DNA of 48,264 nt from Candidatus Cloacimonetes bacterium HGW-Cloacimonetes-3 (GCA_002840645.1 PHBO01000017.1:1-48264); one strand, 5' to 3'. Positions 1 to 8,910 are shown, numbered from the stretch's first letter. The notes: generated by a model from the sequence alone, not told the origin. Numbers and translations: made by a program.

Positions 1-40
1 AAAAGCGACGAGCACCTTGATTGTGCACGTCGGAGCTTTT
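1..40. repeat. Imperfect palindrome at window start, terminator-like
   Basis: The left part (AAAAGC, GACG, GCAC) is mirrored by GTGC, CGTC, GAGCTTTT around a short TTGATT loop, with small bulges. It could be the terminator of a gene upstream of the window, but no clear U-tract follows in either direction. A purine-rich stretch GACACAAAGAAGGGAA occurs about 35 bases further on, resembling the tail of the palindrome family described at 16857, so it may instead be a diverged member of that family. Confidence 0.4.
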
Positions 41-151
41 GCGGCAGTAGCGTGACAACTATTTCAGGACTTGACACAAAGAAGGGAACATGGATGTACT
101 CACCAAGCTTAACAGCCTGAGTCCTAAACGCTTAGCCACATTACTAAAGCG

Positions 152-190
152 ATCCGTGTTAATCCGCTCCATCCGCCCAATCCGCGTTCC
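152..190. repeat. Short ATCCG iteration upstream of ispG
   Basis: ATCCG occurs at 152, 162, 171 and 180, at 9-10 base spacing, within the ispG leader. A 68-codon frame crosses it, but its Arg/Pro/Ile-rich composition is what this repeat would produce by chance, so it is not called a gene. Nothing else was recognised in the first 290 bases. Confidence 0.45.
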
Positions 191-292
191 TATTCGCCCA
201 AACACAGCGGACAAAGTGGTACAAACAAAACCGATTAGTTTATCTACAAATTTGAGATTGACAGATTTAACATGCTTTTTCAGGCTTGCATT

Positions 293-1360
293 ATGAAAGA
301 TATTGTACGCAGAAGCACACGCCGCATCATGCTGGGAAACATCCCCATCGGCGGCTCCACGCCCATAAGCATCCAATCTATGTTATCCGTAAAAACCTCC
401 AATCTGCCTGAAGCCAGCCGTCAGATAAGAGAATTGGTTTGCGCCGGTTGCGATATTATCCGTTTCAGCGTGATGGATTTGGACGACGTGAAAGCCATAC
501 GCGAGCTTAAAAATGTGTCCACCGCACCCTTGGTGGCAGATATACATTACGATTACCGTCTCGCCTTGGCATCCATCTCGGCAGGGATAGACGGCTTGCG
601 CATAAATCCCGGTAATATCGGCAAGGTGGAAGGGGTTCAAGCCCTGGTGGCAGCCGCAAAAGAGCGCATGATTCCCATCCGCATCGGAGTGAACAGCGGT
701 TCGCTGCCAAGTGAGTTATTACACAAGTATGGTGTTTCCGCCAAAGCTATGGTGGAAGCGGCTTTGGAGCATATCCGCATCCTGGAAGACCTAAACTATC
801 AGGAAATTAAAGTATCCGTGAAGGCTTCTTCCATCCCGCTGGTGCTGGAAAGCTACCGTAAGCTTAGCCAAGTGTGCGATTACCCTCTGCATCTGGGCGT
901 CACCGAAGCGGGAACCATGATGCGCGGCAGCATAAAAAGTGCCATTGCCCTGGGAATTCTGCTGGAAGAAGGCATGGGCGATACTATAAGGGTTTCACTA
1001 ACTGCCGATCCCGTGAAGGAAGTAGCCGTGGCAAAGGAAATCCTGGTATCTTTGGGGCTGCGCAAGGGGCTTTCGATAATCTCATGCCCAACCTGCGGAC
1101 GCACCCGTATAGACCTTATCAGCCTCTCTGAACAGGTGGAAGCTGCGCTGGCAGAATATGTTGATTACCCCATCTCCATCGCCGTGATGGGCTGCGCAGT
1201 AAACGGTCCCGGCGAAGCCAGAGAAGCGGATTTTGGCATTGCAGGCGGCAGAGGCGAAGGCTTGCTGTTTGCACGTGGAGAGATTGTTAAGAAAGTGCCG
1301 GAAGATTGCCTTGTAAAAGAGCTTGTGTCCATGGTGCAGGACTACATAAAGACTATTTAA
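293..1360 (+). CDS. ispG: 4-hydroxy-3-methylbut-2-enyl-diphosphate synthase (IspG/GcpE)
   Basis: This is the [4Fe-4S] enzyme that converts methylerythritol cyclodiphosphate to HMBPP in the MEP isoprenoid pathway, in the cytosol. The N-terminus has the family pattern of RRxT, IGG and PISIQSM, followed by a TIM-barrel. The C-terminal cluster ligands are visible in CPTCGR and in GCAVNGPGEAREAD. The length of 355 residues is normal for the short bacterial form. The frame opens at 272, but the methionine at 293 gives the usual start MKDIVRRSTRR; neither start has a good ribosome binding site. Its stop codon overlaps the next start (TAATG), so it is probably co-transcribed with the transporter genes downstream. 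Confidence 0.93.
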   Translation: MKDIVRRSTRRIMLGNIPIGGSTPISIQSMLSVKTSNLPEASRQIRELVCAGCDIIRFSVMDLDDVKAIRELKNVSTAPLVADIHYDYRLALASISAGIDGLRINPGNIGKVEGVQALVAAAKERMIPIRIGVNSGSLPSELLHKYGVSAKAMVEAALEHIRILEDLNYQEIKVSVKASSIPLVLESYRKLSQVCDYPLHLGVTEAGTMMRGSIKSAIALGILLEEGMGDTIRVSLTADPVKEVAVAKEILVSLGLRKGLSIISCPTCGRTRIDLISLSEQVEAALAEYVDYPISIAVMGCAVNGPGEAREADFGIAGGRGEGLLFARGEIVKKVPEDCLVKELVSMVQDYIKTI

Positions 1361-1893
1361 TGTTGCTGAAGCTGTTCTTTTCCTTCCTGAAGATTGGTGC
1401 CTTCACCATCGGGGGGGCTTATGCCATGATTCCGCTGATTCGCAAAGAGGTGTGCGAAACGCATAACTGGATAAGCGATGAAGAGTTTATGGACGGGCTG
1501 GCAGCAGCCCAAAGCTGTCCCGGTCCCATAGCCGTGAATATCAGCATCTATGTGGGCTATCATATTGCCAAGGGCAAGGGTATGGCTGTGGCTGTTCTGG
1601 GCACTATTATCCCCTCTATAACGATTATTATGCTGGTTGCCATGCTGTTTAACAACTATGCCGATGCCGACCTTGTGAAGAAAGCCTTTCATGCCTTACG
1701 TCCGGCAGTTGTTGCGTTAATCGCTGTTCCGCTGGTGCAGATGGCTCGCAGAGCAGGGGTAAACATTCGAAACCTCTGGTATCCTCTGCTTTCTGCTGTA
1801 CTGGTGGGAGTTTTGCTTATCAGCCCCATGTACCTTATAAGTGCTACAATTGTGTTTGCTGTGTGGCAGGGTTTGAGGGCTAAGCAAGCATGA
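1360..1893 (+). CDS. Chromate transporter family protein, first half-size subunit
   Basis: A 177-residue hydrophobic protein of the short-chain CHR family (half of ChrA). Such proteins work as pairs of homologous but non-identical subunits that export chromate or related oxyanions from the cytosol. The diagnostic motifs near the start are GAFTIGGAYAMIPLI and the conserved CPGPIAVN turn, followed by several membrane segments. The ATG overlaps the ispG stop in TAATG; the longer frame from 1306 would run inside ispG and was not used. The stop overlaps the next subunit through ATGA, fitting stoichiometric production of the two halves. The substrate is inferred from the family only; many members transport something other than chromate. 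Confidence 0.85.
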   Translation: MLLKLFFSFLKIGAFTIGGAYAMIPLIRKEVCETHNWISDEEFMDGLAAAQSCPGPIAVNISIYVGYHIAKGKGMAVAVLGTIIPSITIIMLVAMLFNNYADADLVKKAFHALRPAVVALIAVPLVQMARRAGVNIRNLWYPLLSAVLVGVLLISPMYLISATIVFAVWQGLRAKQA

Positions 1894-2408
1894 TCTATCT
1901 GCAATTGATGTTCACTTTTATGAAGATTGGCTTGTTCAGCTTCGGCGGTGGATATGCCATTCTGGCGATGATCCGGCAGGAAGTGGTGTTAAACAACCAC
2001 TGGCTTAGCCAAACGCAGTTTATGGATGTGGTGGCAATCTCGCAAATGACCCCGGGACCCATCGCCGTAAATGCTGCTACCTTTATCGGCTATCAGAAGG
2101 GCGGGGTGTTTGGAGCCTTGCTCTGCACCTTTGGGGTCATTCTGCCTTCGCTGATAATTATGCTGATCGTTACTATTACCTACCTGAAGCTGAAGAAACA
2201 AAAGTGGTTTATGAATGTGTTCAGTAAGCTGCGCCTGCTCTCTGTGGGGCTTATCGCTGCTGCGCTGATCATGGTGTTTGAAGATGCCATGCGGGATTGG
2301 TTTTCCGGTATAGTGTTTGCGGCTTGCTTGGTAGCGGGGTGGCGTTTTAAGCTGAACCCGTTCTATATGCTTATTGCGGCGGCAATTGTAGGAATGCTGC
2401 TCGGCTAA
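1890..2408 (+). CDS. Chromate transporter family protein, second half-size subunit
   Basis: A 172-residue partner of the preceding gene, again with the CHR signature (GLFSFGGGYAILAMI near residue 12 and TPGPIAVNAATFIGY) and about five to six predicted membrane segments. It begins inside the last codons of the previous gene. Together the halves correspond to one full-length ChrA split into two chains. A hairpin lies about 30 bases past the stop, but its A-tract is on the 5' side, so it fits better as the terminator of the convergent gene at 2477. Confidence 0.85.
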   Translation: MIYLQLMFTFMKIGLFSFGGGYAILAMIRQEVVLNNHWLSQTQFMDVVAISQMTPGPIAVNAATFIGYQKGGVFGALLCTFGVILPSLIIMLIVTITYLKLKKQKWFMNVFSKLRLLSVGLIAAALIMVFEDAMRDWFSGIVFAACLVAGWRFKLNPFYMLIAAAIVGMLLG

Positions 2409-2429
2409 GCCACGCAATTCACAGAGAAT

Positions 2430-2455
2430 AAAAAAAGGGGCATTGGATGCCCCTT
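2430..2455 (-). terminator. Rho-independent terminator of the TRL-like lipoprotein gene
   Basis: GGGGCAT (2437-2443) pairs with ATGCCCC (2447-2453) around a 3-base loop. Read on the minus strand the stem is followed by a run of seven T residues, which suits the gene ending at 2477. It may also slow transcripts arriving from the chromate transporter genes. Confidence 0.8.
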
Positions 2456-2476
2456 CTAAATGCATGTTTGGTGAGA

Positions 2477-2758
2477 TTAGTCTCCGGTAACGATGGTTTC
2501 GTACTTAATCATGAAGATCATCCAGGTCATGTTATAATCCACAGTTGAAATCTTCTTAATGCCACCATTTTCGGCTGCTTTTGCAATAGCTGAGCTTTTG
2601 TCCATCATGGGAGGAAAGCCTAAATAGCCAACCTGAGTGTAAGTCCCAACTTTACTACCCAATGGGTTTGAAGTTGCGGATACGGGGCGGTTAATGGAAC
2701 ATGCTGAGAGTAACAGGATCAGCACTAAGACTGACAGGATAAGAACTTTCGTTTTCAT
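2477..2758 (-). CDS. TRL-like family lipoprotein
   Basis: A 93-residue protein. The N-terminus is a lipoprotein signal peptide with an LSAC lipobox (Cys near residue 20), so it should be lipid-anchored in the envelope. The mature part matches the TRL-like (tRNA-associated locus) family: a KVGTYTQ strand, an AIAKAAENGGIKKISTVDY core and a short terminal strand ending in YETIVTGD. The family has no established biochemical role. It stands alone, with a good terminator directly after it. The ATG at 2758 is preceded by a GGAG sequence. Confidence 0.75.
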   Translation of the reverse strand: MKTKVLILSVLVLILLLSACSINRPVSATSNPLGSKVGTYTQVGYLGFPPMMDKSSAIAKAAENGGIKKISTVDYNMTWMIFMIKYETIVTGD

Positions 2759-2851
2759 ACGAATCTCCTATTTATTATTGCGCGCAATTCTTAGGAGTAT
2801 AGTTTTCTCGTCAAGAAAACAATAGAGTCACATACGTTTGGCTTGTTTTTC

Positions 2852-2881
2852 TTGCCAAAAAAACTATCTTGTTTCTATACC
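2852..2881 (+). promoter_or_regulatory. Possible promoter of glycogen phosphorylase
   Basis: TTGCCA (2852-2857) and TATACC (2876-2881) are 18 bases apart, about 20 bases ahead of the start codon. An alternative pair is TTGTTT with TATCTT 16 bases later. The region is T- and A-rich, so the match is weak evidence. Confidence 0.3.
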
Positions 2882-2900
2882 ATTCTATATGGGAGGAACT

Positions 2901-5354
2901 ATGAAAAGCACTTTTGCCGAGAAGCTTTCTCATCTTAGTGTAGAAAGCAGTGCAGCCCAGATCGTGATGCGTTTTATGCAGCATCTGAAGTTTGAACTGG
3001 GGAAAGACGAGTTTTCCGCCACTCCCTTGGATTGTTACCTCAGCTTTGCCTCTGCTGTGCGCAGCATTTTGCTGAACAACTGGCTAATCACCCAACCACA
3101 GGAATATTTCGCCAAACGTAAAAGAGTATATTATCTATCCTTGGAATACCTTATCGGGCGCAGCCTGGGCAATGCCATCCTGAATCTGGATATCCACAGG
3201 CAGAGCATAAAAGCCCTATCCGAGATGGGTTATGACCTTAAGCTGATAAGCGAAATTGAATGGGATGCCGGCTTGGGCAACGGAGGTCTGGGCAGGCTTG
3301 CAGCATGCTTTTTGGATTCCCTTGCCTCGCTTAAAATACCTGCCTATGGATATGGCATCCGCTACGAATACGGCATATTCCAGCAGAGTATAGTCAATGG
3401 AGAGCAGGTGGAAAGCCCTGATAACTGGCTACGTTATGGTTCAATCTGGGAAATACCTCACCCGGAACGGCTTTTTCCTGTGCATTTTGGCGGCTGCGTG
3501 AAAGAACGCATCAGGGAGGATGGCAGCAAGGCTAAGCACTGGATACCCGGCGAGCAAGTAATGGCAATGGCGTATGACTACCTGGTGCCCGGCTTTCAGA
3601 ACGGTTATGTAAACACACTAAGGCTGTGGAGTGCTAAGAGCAGCCGTGGTTTTAACTTAAGCTTCTTTAACGAGGGAGATTATGTGCAAAGCGTGGCGGA
3701 TAAGAACCATTCCGAGTTGATCTCCAAAGTACTGTATCCCAATGATAACAATATGCAGGGCAAAGAACTGCGCCTGAAACAGGAATACTTCTTTGTCTGC
3801 GCCACATTGCAGGATATTCTGCGCAGATTTGGCAAGAAGTTTACAGATTATCGGTTGTTGCCGGATAAAGTAGCGATACAAATGAACGACACCCATCCCG
3901 CCATCGCCGTAGCAGAACTAATGCGCATCCTTGTGGATGACAAAGCAATCCCCTGGAATACCGCCTGGGACATCACGCAGCAGTGCCTTGCTTACACCAA
4001 CCATACCATTCTGCCGGAAGCACTTGAGAAGTGGCAGGTAGCCCTGTTTGAGAAGGTTTTACCGCGACATATGCAAATTATCTACGAGATTAACCAACGC
4101 TTTCTTAGCTCGATACAGCTTAGCTCCGCCAGCCCCCAAACTATCCGCAACCTGTCCATTATCGAGGAAGAGCCGGTGAAAAGCGTACGCATGGCGAATC
4201 TGGCAATCATAGGCTCGCACAGCGTGAACGGAGTTTCCGCCCTGCACACTCAGATATTGAAGGATAAGGTATTCAGTGATTTCTACAAGCTGCACCCGGA
4301 GCGCTTTAACAACCGCACCAACGGCATCACACCCCGCAGGTGGCTGATGCTGTGCAATCCCCGCCTTAGCGAACTGATCACAGAAGCCATCGGTCCTGCG
4401 TGGATGAACGACCTGCTGCTGCTAAGCAAACTAAACAAGCTGAAGGATGACAGTACTTTCCTGGCTGATTTGGGCGATGTTAAGCATCTTAACAAGGAAG
4501 AATTCTGCCAATACTACACTTCCGTCCTTCATCACAATCTTAACCCGCACAGTATCTTCGATTTCCAAACCAAGCGCATGCATGAATACAAACGCCAGCT
4601 TCTGAACGCTCTGGGTATTATCCACCTCATCCACCGCATCCGCAGGGGAGAATCTGTGGTGCCACAGAGCTTCTTCTTTGCTGGGAAGGCAGCACCCGGC
4701 TATTTCACGGCAAAGCTTATCATCCGCTTTATCTGTGCCATAAGTGCTTACATTCAGAAGGATAAGAAGCTTTCCGAGCACTTAAACGTGATATTTCTGC
4801 CCAATTACCGGGTTAGCCTGGCAGAGCGGATTATGCCTGCTGCGGAAGTATCCCGCCAGATTTCCACCGCCGGTACGGAAGCATCCGGCACGGGGAATAT
4901 GAAGTTTGCCCTGAACGGAGCGTTAACCATCGGTACTCTGGACGGCGCAAACATCGAGATTAGAGACGCCGTAGGAGCAGAAAACTTCTTCCTCTTTGGC
5001 ATGAACGCACAGGAAGTGCAAGCCCTTAAAGAGAAAGGTTATCATCCCTTTGAGGTGATGCAACATAACCCCGACATCAAAGAAATCTTTGCCTTTATAG
5101 AGTCTGAAGTGCTTTCGCCGTTGCAGCCGGGCTTGTTCAAGCCGCTAACCGATCTGCTTCTGCATCAGGGTGATACCTATTGCCTGATCGCAGATCTTGC
5201 CGACTATCTTAGGGTTAGCGGGGAAGCTGCTGCTGCCTATCAGGATAAAACTAAGTGGAACAGAATGTCCTTGGCGAATATCGCCAATATGGGCAGATTC
5301 TCCTCAGATGAGACTATAAAAGGCTATGCTAAGGAGATTTGGGGAGTGATGTAA
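2901..5354 (+). CDS. glgP: Glycogen/maltodextrin phosphorylase
   Basis: An 817-residue PLP-dependent enzyme that releases glucose-1-phosphate from alpha-1,4-glucans in the cytosol. The family signature EASGTGNMKFALNGA lies near residue 660, with the lysine that holds PLP; other conserved blocks include DAGLGNGGLGRLAACFLDS and NGITPRRWL. The length is typical of bacterial GH-like GT35 phosphorylases of the glgP/malP type. The ATG at 2901 follows a strong GGGAGGAACT ribosome binding site, so the upstream extension from 2838 was rejected. No other glycogen genes flank it. Confidence 0.95.
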   Translation: MKSTFAEKLSHLSVESSAAQIVMRFMQHLKFELGKDEFSATPLDCYLSFASAVRSILLNNWLITQPQEYFAKRKRVYYLSLEYLIGRSLGNAILNLDIHRQSIKALSEMGYDLKLISEIEWDAGLGNGGLGRLAACFLDSLASLKIPAYGYGIRYEYGIFQQSIVNGEQVESPDNWLRYGSIWEIPHPERLFPVHFGGCVKERIREDGSKAKHWIPGEQVMAMAYDYLVPGFQNGYVNTLRLWSAKSSRGFNLSFFNEGDYVQSVADKNHSELISKVLYPNDNNMQGKELRLKQEYFFVCATLQDILRRFGKKFTDYRLLPDKVAIQMNDTHPAIAVAELMRILVDDKAIPWNTAWDITQQCLAYTNHTILPEALEKWQVALFEKVLPRHMQIIYEINQRFLSSIQLSSASPQTIRNLSIIEEEPVKSVRMANLAIIGSHSVNGVSALHTQILKDKVFSDFYKLHPERFNNRTNGITPRRWLMLCNPRLSELITEAIGPAWMNDLLLLSKLNKLKDDSTFLADLGDVKHLNKEEFCQYYTSVLHHNLNPHSIFDFQTKRMHEYKRQLLNALGIIHLIHRIRRGESVVPQSFFFAGKAAPGYFTAKLIIRFICAISAYIQKDKKLSEHLNVIFLPNYRVSLAERIMPAAEVSRQISTAGTEASGTGNMKFALNGALTIGTLDGANIEIRDAVGAENFFLFGMNAQEVQALKEKGYHPFEVMQHNPDIKEIFAFIESEVLSPLQPGLFKPLTDLLLHQGDTYCLIADLADYLRVSGEAAAAYQDKTKWNRMSLANIANMGRFSSDETIKGYAKEIWGVM

Positions 5355-5394
5355 GGCTTTGCCTCTTCGTTTCCAGCATCAATTTCGCTGGCAA

Positions 5395-5463
5395 TACGCA
5401 TGAATTACGCATCGCATCCGTATTTCATGCGTAATGCATAAGTAATTCCAGCAAGGAAGAAGG
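5395..5463 (+). repeat. Intergenic palindrome with purine-rich tail (copy A)
   Basis: TACGCATGAATTACG (5395-5409) pairs with 5419-5433 with one mismatch around a 9-base loop, followed at 5450 by AGCAAGGAAGAAGG. The same palindrome and tail occur inverted at 34784-34853. It belongs to the family discussed in the findings. Confidence 0.75.
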
Positions 5464-5471
5464 TAGTATTT

Positions 5472-5508
5472 GCACACGCCTCGTGTGCTGACAGCCGAGG
5501 GCGGCTGT
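5472..5508. repeat. Two adjacent 7-bp hairpins
   Basis: GCACACG (5472-5478) pairs with CGTGTGC (5482-5488) over a 3-base loop. ACAGCCG (5491-5497) pairs with CGGCTGT (5502-5508) over AGGG. Neither has a U-tract. They resemble the short hairpins seen around 29965-30240. Confidence 0.55.
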
Positions 5509-5541
5509 AGTTACAGAATTGGATTATGGATGCAGGAAGGA

Positions 5542-6612
5542 TCAGCTAAGCCCAAGGCGTTGCTGCTGATAGCTGTTGTTCTGTATGTGCTGCCACCACT
5601 GTTTGTGCTCCAGATACCATAGCACTGTCTTGCGGATACCCGTGGCAAAAGTCTCGGCAGGCTGCCAGCCAAGTTCGCGTTGTATCTTGGAAGCATCGAT
5701 GGCATAACGCAGGTCGTGCCCGGGTCTGTCCGCCACGAAAGTGATAAGCTCGCGGTAACTTTGCAATTTGACGGAAGGCATCAGCTCGTCCAAAAGAGTG
5801 CAGACGGTCTCCACTATCTGTATATTCTGCATCTCGTTACATCCGCCGATGTTGTATGTTTCTCCGCTGATTCCCTGGCTTAAGATGCTGTTTATCGCAG
5901 TGCAATGATCGTCCACGTACAGCCAGTCCCGCACGTTTATGCCCTTGCCGTAAACAGGCAACGGCTTGTGTGCCAGGCAGTTGATTATCATCAGAGGTAT
6001 CAGCTTTTCCGGGAACTGGTATGCGCCGTAGTTATTGCTGCAATTGGAGATCGTAACCGGTAAGCCAAAGGTGCGGTGCCAGGCGCGGACAAGGTGGTCT
6101 GAACCTGCTTTGGAAGCGGAATAGGGCGAGGAGGGATCGTAGGGAGTGCTTTCTGCAAATAAGCCAGATTCACCCAGCGAGCCATATACTTCGTCCGTGG
6201 AAACATGGTGGAAGCGAAAAGCAAGTTTATCCGCTGCGGGCAGGCTGCGAAAATGCTCCAGCGCAACACCCAGAAGGCTGGCGGTGCCAAGCAGATTGGT
6301 ATTGATAAAATCCATGGGAGCATCGATGGAGCGGTCAACATGGGATTCGGCAGCAAAATTGACGATGGTATCAGGATTGAATTGCTTTATTATTGCGGAA
6401 ACACGAGCTGTGTCACAAATATCCGCTTGCTCAAAGAAGTAGCTGCTTCCGCCATGCTTGGCTTCAATATCGCTCAGGCTTTCGGGGTTGCCGGCATAGG
6501 TAAGTTTATCCAGATTAAGCACTTTAGCGCTAAAGGCGGGATCGGAAAACAGCAGGTGGATGTAATTGGCACCGATAAAACCTGCGCCGCCGGTAACGAT
6601 AATGCGCTTCAT
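5542..6612 (-). CDS. rmlB: dTDP-glucose 4,6-dehydratase
   Basis: A 356-residue short-chain dehydrogenase of the extended type. It converts dTDP-glucose to dTDP-4-keto-6-deoxyglucose in the dTDP-rhamnose and deoxysugar pathway. The NAD-binding TGGAGFIGAN motif is at the N-terminus. The catalytic STDEVYGSLG and YSASKAGSD (YxxxK) motifs and the substrate-binding NNYGAYQFPEKLIP block are all present. The length is normal. It starts 5 bases after the parB stop on the same strand. The other rml genes are not in the window, so this copy is separated from its pathway partners. Confidence 0.95.
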   Translation of the reverse strand: MKRIIVTGGAGFIGANYIHLLFSDPAFSAKVLNLDKLTYAGNPESLSDIEAKHGGSSYFFEQADICDTARVSAIIKQFNPDTIVNFAAESHVDRSIDAPMDFINTNLLGTASLLGVALEHFRSLPAADKLAFRFHHVSTDEVYGSLGESGLFAESTPYDPSSPYSASKAGSDHLVRAWHRTFGLPVTISNCSNNYGAYQFPEKLIPLMIINCLAHKPLPVYGKGINVRDWLYVDDHCTAINSILSQGISGETYNIGGCNEMQNIQIVETVCTLLDELMPSVKLQSYRELITFVADRPGHDLRYAIDASKIQRELGWQPAETFATGIRKTVLWYLEHKQWWQHIQNNSYQQQRLGLS

Positions 6613-6617
6613 AACGG

Positions 6618-7466
6618 CTATTTCAGCTTATTCAGGATGCTTTTAAGCTGCTCCAGCTCTTCCGGGCTTTTGTATTCCAGAGTAATCTTGCCCTTGCCCT
6701 TATGCTCGCGAACCACAGCTTTAACCCTGAAAAGAGAGCTTAGCTCCTGCTCGAAACTACGGATCAGAGCGGTGCGCTTGGGGGTGTCGTCCTCTTTCTG
6801 CAAGGATTGCACGTACACCTTGGCTTTATCTTCCGCCTGGCGGACAGTAAGCTTGTATTTAACGATGAAATCGGCAAAACTCTGCTGGTAATCCGGCTCT
6901 ACGGCAAGCACACAACGGGCGTGACCGGGGCTGATGGCGTCACTGCTCACCATGCCCTGCACTTCGATGGGAAGTTTCAACAGGCGGATACTGTTGGTGA
7001 TGGTGGCGCGATCTTTGCTCATGGACTGTGCGATCTGCACATGGGTAAGCTGGAAATCCTCTGCCAAAGCGGAATAAGCCAGGGCTTCCTCGATGGGATT
7101 CAGGTCTTCACGCTGGATGTTTTCGATGATGGCAAGCTGAAGCTGTTCCTTTTTGGATACGCTGCGGATAACAACCGGCACCATGTCCATGCCTGCCAGC
7201 TTGGCGGCTTCCAGGCGTCTTTCACCCGCGATAAGCTCATATTCCGTAGCGCTGGTTTTGGTGACGATAAGCGGCTGGATGATGCCATTCTCTTTGATGG
7301 ATTCAGCAAGCTCCGCCAAACGCTGCGGATCGAAGGTTTTGCGCGGTTGATAACGGTTTGGCTTGATCTGCCCGATCGGCAGGGTACCAATACCCAATTG
7401 TGCCGTATTGTTGTTATCCCGCTCCGGAATCAGAGCCGATAAGCCACGTCCAAGATGTTCGTTCAT
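6618..7466 (-). CDS. parB: Chromosome-partitioning protein ParB (Spo0J)
   Basis: A 282-residue ParB CTPase and DNA clamp that loads at parS sites for chromosome segregation. The N-terminal part holds the NRYQPRKTF motif and the CTP-binding GERRLEA box, in which Leu and Glu replace the more usual WRA. The ENIQREDLNPIEEA segment follows, then a helix-turn-helix around VQIAQSMSKDRATITNSIRLLKLP. The C-terminal dimerisation region is leucine-rich. Its ATG overlaps the parA stop (TAATG). I found no full parS palindrome in the window. Confidence 0.95.
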   Translation of the reverse strand: MNEHLGRGLSALIPERDNNNTAQLGIGTLPIGQIKPNRYQPRKTFDPQRLAELAESIKENGIIQPLIVTKTSATEYELIAGERRLEAAKLAGMDMVPVVIRSVSKKEQLQLAIIENIQREDLNPIEEALAYSALAEDFQLTHVQIAQSMSKDRATITNSIRLLKLPIEVQGMVSSDAISPGHARCVLAVEPDYQQSFADFIVKYKLTVRQAEDKAKVYVQSLQKEDDTPKRTALIRSFEQELSSLFRVKAVVREHKGKGKITLEYKSPEELEQLKSILNKLK

Positions 7467-8242
7467 TAGTTGTTTCCTTGCTTACTGCGCTCTATTACTT
7501 CGTTGGCGAGATTCAGGTAGCTCATTGCTCCCGGTGAACGGATGTCGTATAAAAAGATAGGTTTGCCGAAGCTGGGTGCCTCGGTGAGCTTAATATTACG
7601 CGGGATCACGGAGCGGAACACCTTTTCTTTGAAGTACCTGTGCACTTCCTTCGCCACCTGCATGGAGAGGTTCACGCGTTTGTCGAACATCGTAAGCAGG
7701 ATGCCGATAATGCCCAGATTGGGGTTAAGGTTCTTCTGGATAAGGCGGATAGTGGTAAGTAGCTGGCTAACGCCTTCCAGAGCATAGTATTCGCACTGGA
7801 TGGGCACAAGCACGTCCGTGCTGGCTGTCATGGCATTAACGGTAAGCAGCCCCAAAGATGGCGGGCAATCGATAAGGATGAAATCGAAATCATTCAGGAT
7901 GGGTTGCAAAGCTTCTTTCAGCTTATGCTCGCGGGCAAATTCGTGCACCAGCTCTATTTCCGCACCGGTGAGATGGATGTTACCGGGAACGCAGAAGAGG
8001 TTTTCGGTATTGGTTGGCACAATCGTGCTGGCAAGGGGAACGCGCCCGATAAGCGCATCATACACTTGCAGTTCCAGCTTCTCTTTGTCTATACCAACCC
8101 CGCTGGAAGCATTCCCCTGAGGGTCAAAATCTATCAGCAGAGTCTTCTTTTCCAGCACCGCCAGCCCGGCAGCAAGATTCACCGCCGTTGTGGTCTTGCC
8201 CACACCGCCTTTCTGGTTCACAATCGTTATTACTTTTGCCAT
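7466..8242 (-). CDS. parA: Chromosome-partitioning ATPase ParA (Soj)
   Basis: A 258-residue deviant Walker ATPase that positions ParB-bound DNA. The Walker A motif KGGVGKTTTAVNLA is near residue 11 and includes the signature lysine. LIDFDPQGNASSG and LIDCPPSLGLL (Walker B) follow. The length is that of chromosomal Soj proteins. It lies between rsmG and parB, the common rsmG-parA-parB order near many bacterial origins. dnaA, mnmG and other origin genes are not visible here. Confidence 0.95.
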   Translation of the reverse strand: MAKVITIVNQKGGVGKTTTAVNLAAGLAVLEKKTLLIDFDPQGNASSGVGIDKEKLELQVYDALIGRVPLASTIVPTNTENLFCVPGNIHLTGAEIELVHEFAREHKLKEALQPILNDFDFILIDCPPSLGLLTVNAMTASTDVLVPIQCEYYALEGVSQLLTTIRLIQKNLNPNLGIIGILLTMFDKRVNLSMQVAKEVHRYFKEKVFRSVIPRNIKLTEAPSFGKPIFLYDIRSPGAMSYLNLANEVIERSKQGNN

Positions 8243-8268
8243 ATATGTCCTTATCTTAATGTGCTTTA

Positions 8269-8910
8269 TCAGTGCATCATCAGGTCGCGCTGTTTGATGC
8301 CCACTATCCTGCGCAATCCCAGATCGGGATCAGTAGTTTCCAGCAGAATTTCGTGCTTCAGGTTTTCCAAATCCTTTAGTTTCTGAGATTTGTAGAATAT
8401 CACCATGCCAGATGATTTCAACAGCCTTCTAAGCGGAGCCAGGTAACGTTCTTCCAGAGCCACGGCACGACACACGATATAGTCGTAACTGGGGCGTCCT
8501 GCCGTGAAGGCATAATCTTCCAGTCTGGAGCATACCACCGAGGTATCCGGCAGTGACAAAGCTTCCACAAATTCCTGCATGGCATGTGTCTTCTTTTGCA
8601 CTGAATCCAGCATTACCAGCGTGCATTGTGGCACAATCAGCTTTAAAGGAATCCCCGGAATACCGCCACCGGAACCAAAATCCAGCACCGTCTTATCGGT
8701 TAAATCCAAACATTCCAACGCAAGCAGGCTGTCAAGGAAATGCTGAACCCAATACCTCTCCAGCGGGATATTACGGGAAACAAGGTTCACTACCCGATTG
8801 GTGGTGCTAAGTAGCTGAAAATAATGCTCAAATCTTCCCATGAGCTGGGGTATATCTGCAAAATCTCTTTCCTTCAGGTATGCTTCGAAGCGTTTCTTTG
8901 GCTCGGTCAT
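8269..8910 (-). CDS. rsmG: 16S rRNA (guanine527-N7)-methyltransferase RsmG (GidB)
   Basis: A 213-residue SAM-dependent methyltransferase that modifies G527 of 16S rRNA (E. coli numbering). The SAM-binding glycine loop TVLDFGSGGGIPGIPLKL is near residue 90. The family's NLVSRN block is upstream, and VCRAVALEERYLAP is downstream. Its ATG overlaps the stop of the preceding large secreted protein gene (ATGA), and parA follows 26 bases later, so it is read in one transcript with parAB. Confidence 0.93.
   Translation of the reverse strand: MTEPKKRFEAYLKERDFADIPQLMGRFEHYFQLLSTTNRVVNLVSRNIPLERYWVQHFLDSLLALECLDLTDKTVLDFGSGGGIPGIPLKLIVPQCTLVMLDSVQKKTHAMQEFVEALSLPDTSVVCSRLEDYAFTAGRPSYDYIVCRAVALEERYLAPLRRLLKSSGMVIFYKSQKLKDLENLKHEILLETTDPDLGLRRIVGIKQRDLMMH

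Noticed and set aside
90-296. 68-residue plus-strand frame before ispG
   Set aside because: It crosses the ATCCG iteration, which explains its low-complexity composition, and has no supporting site.
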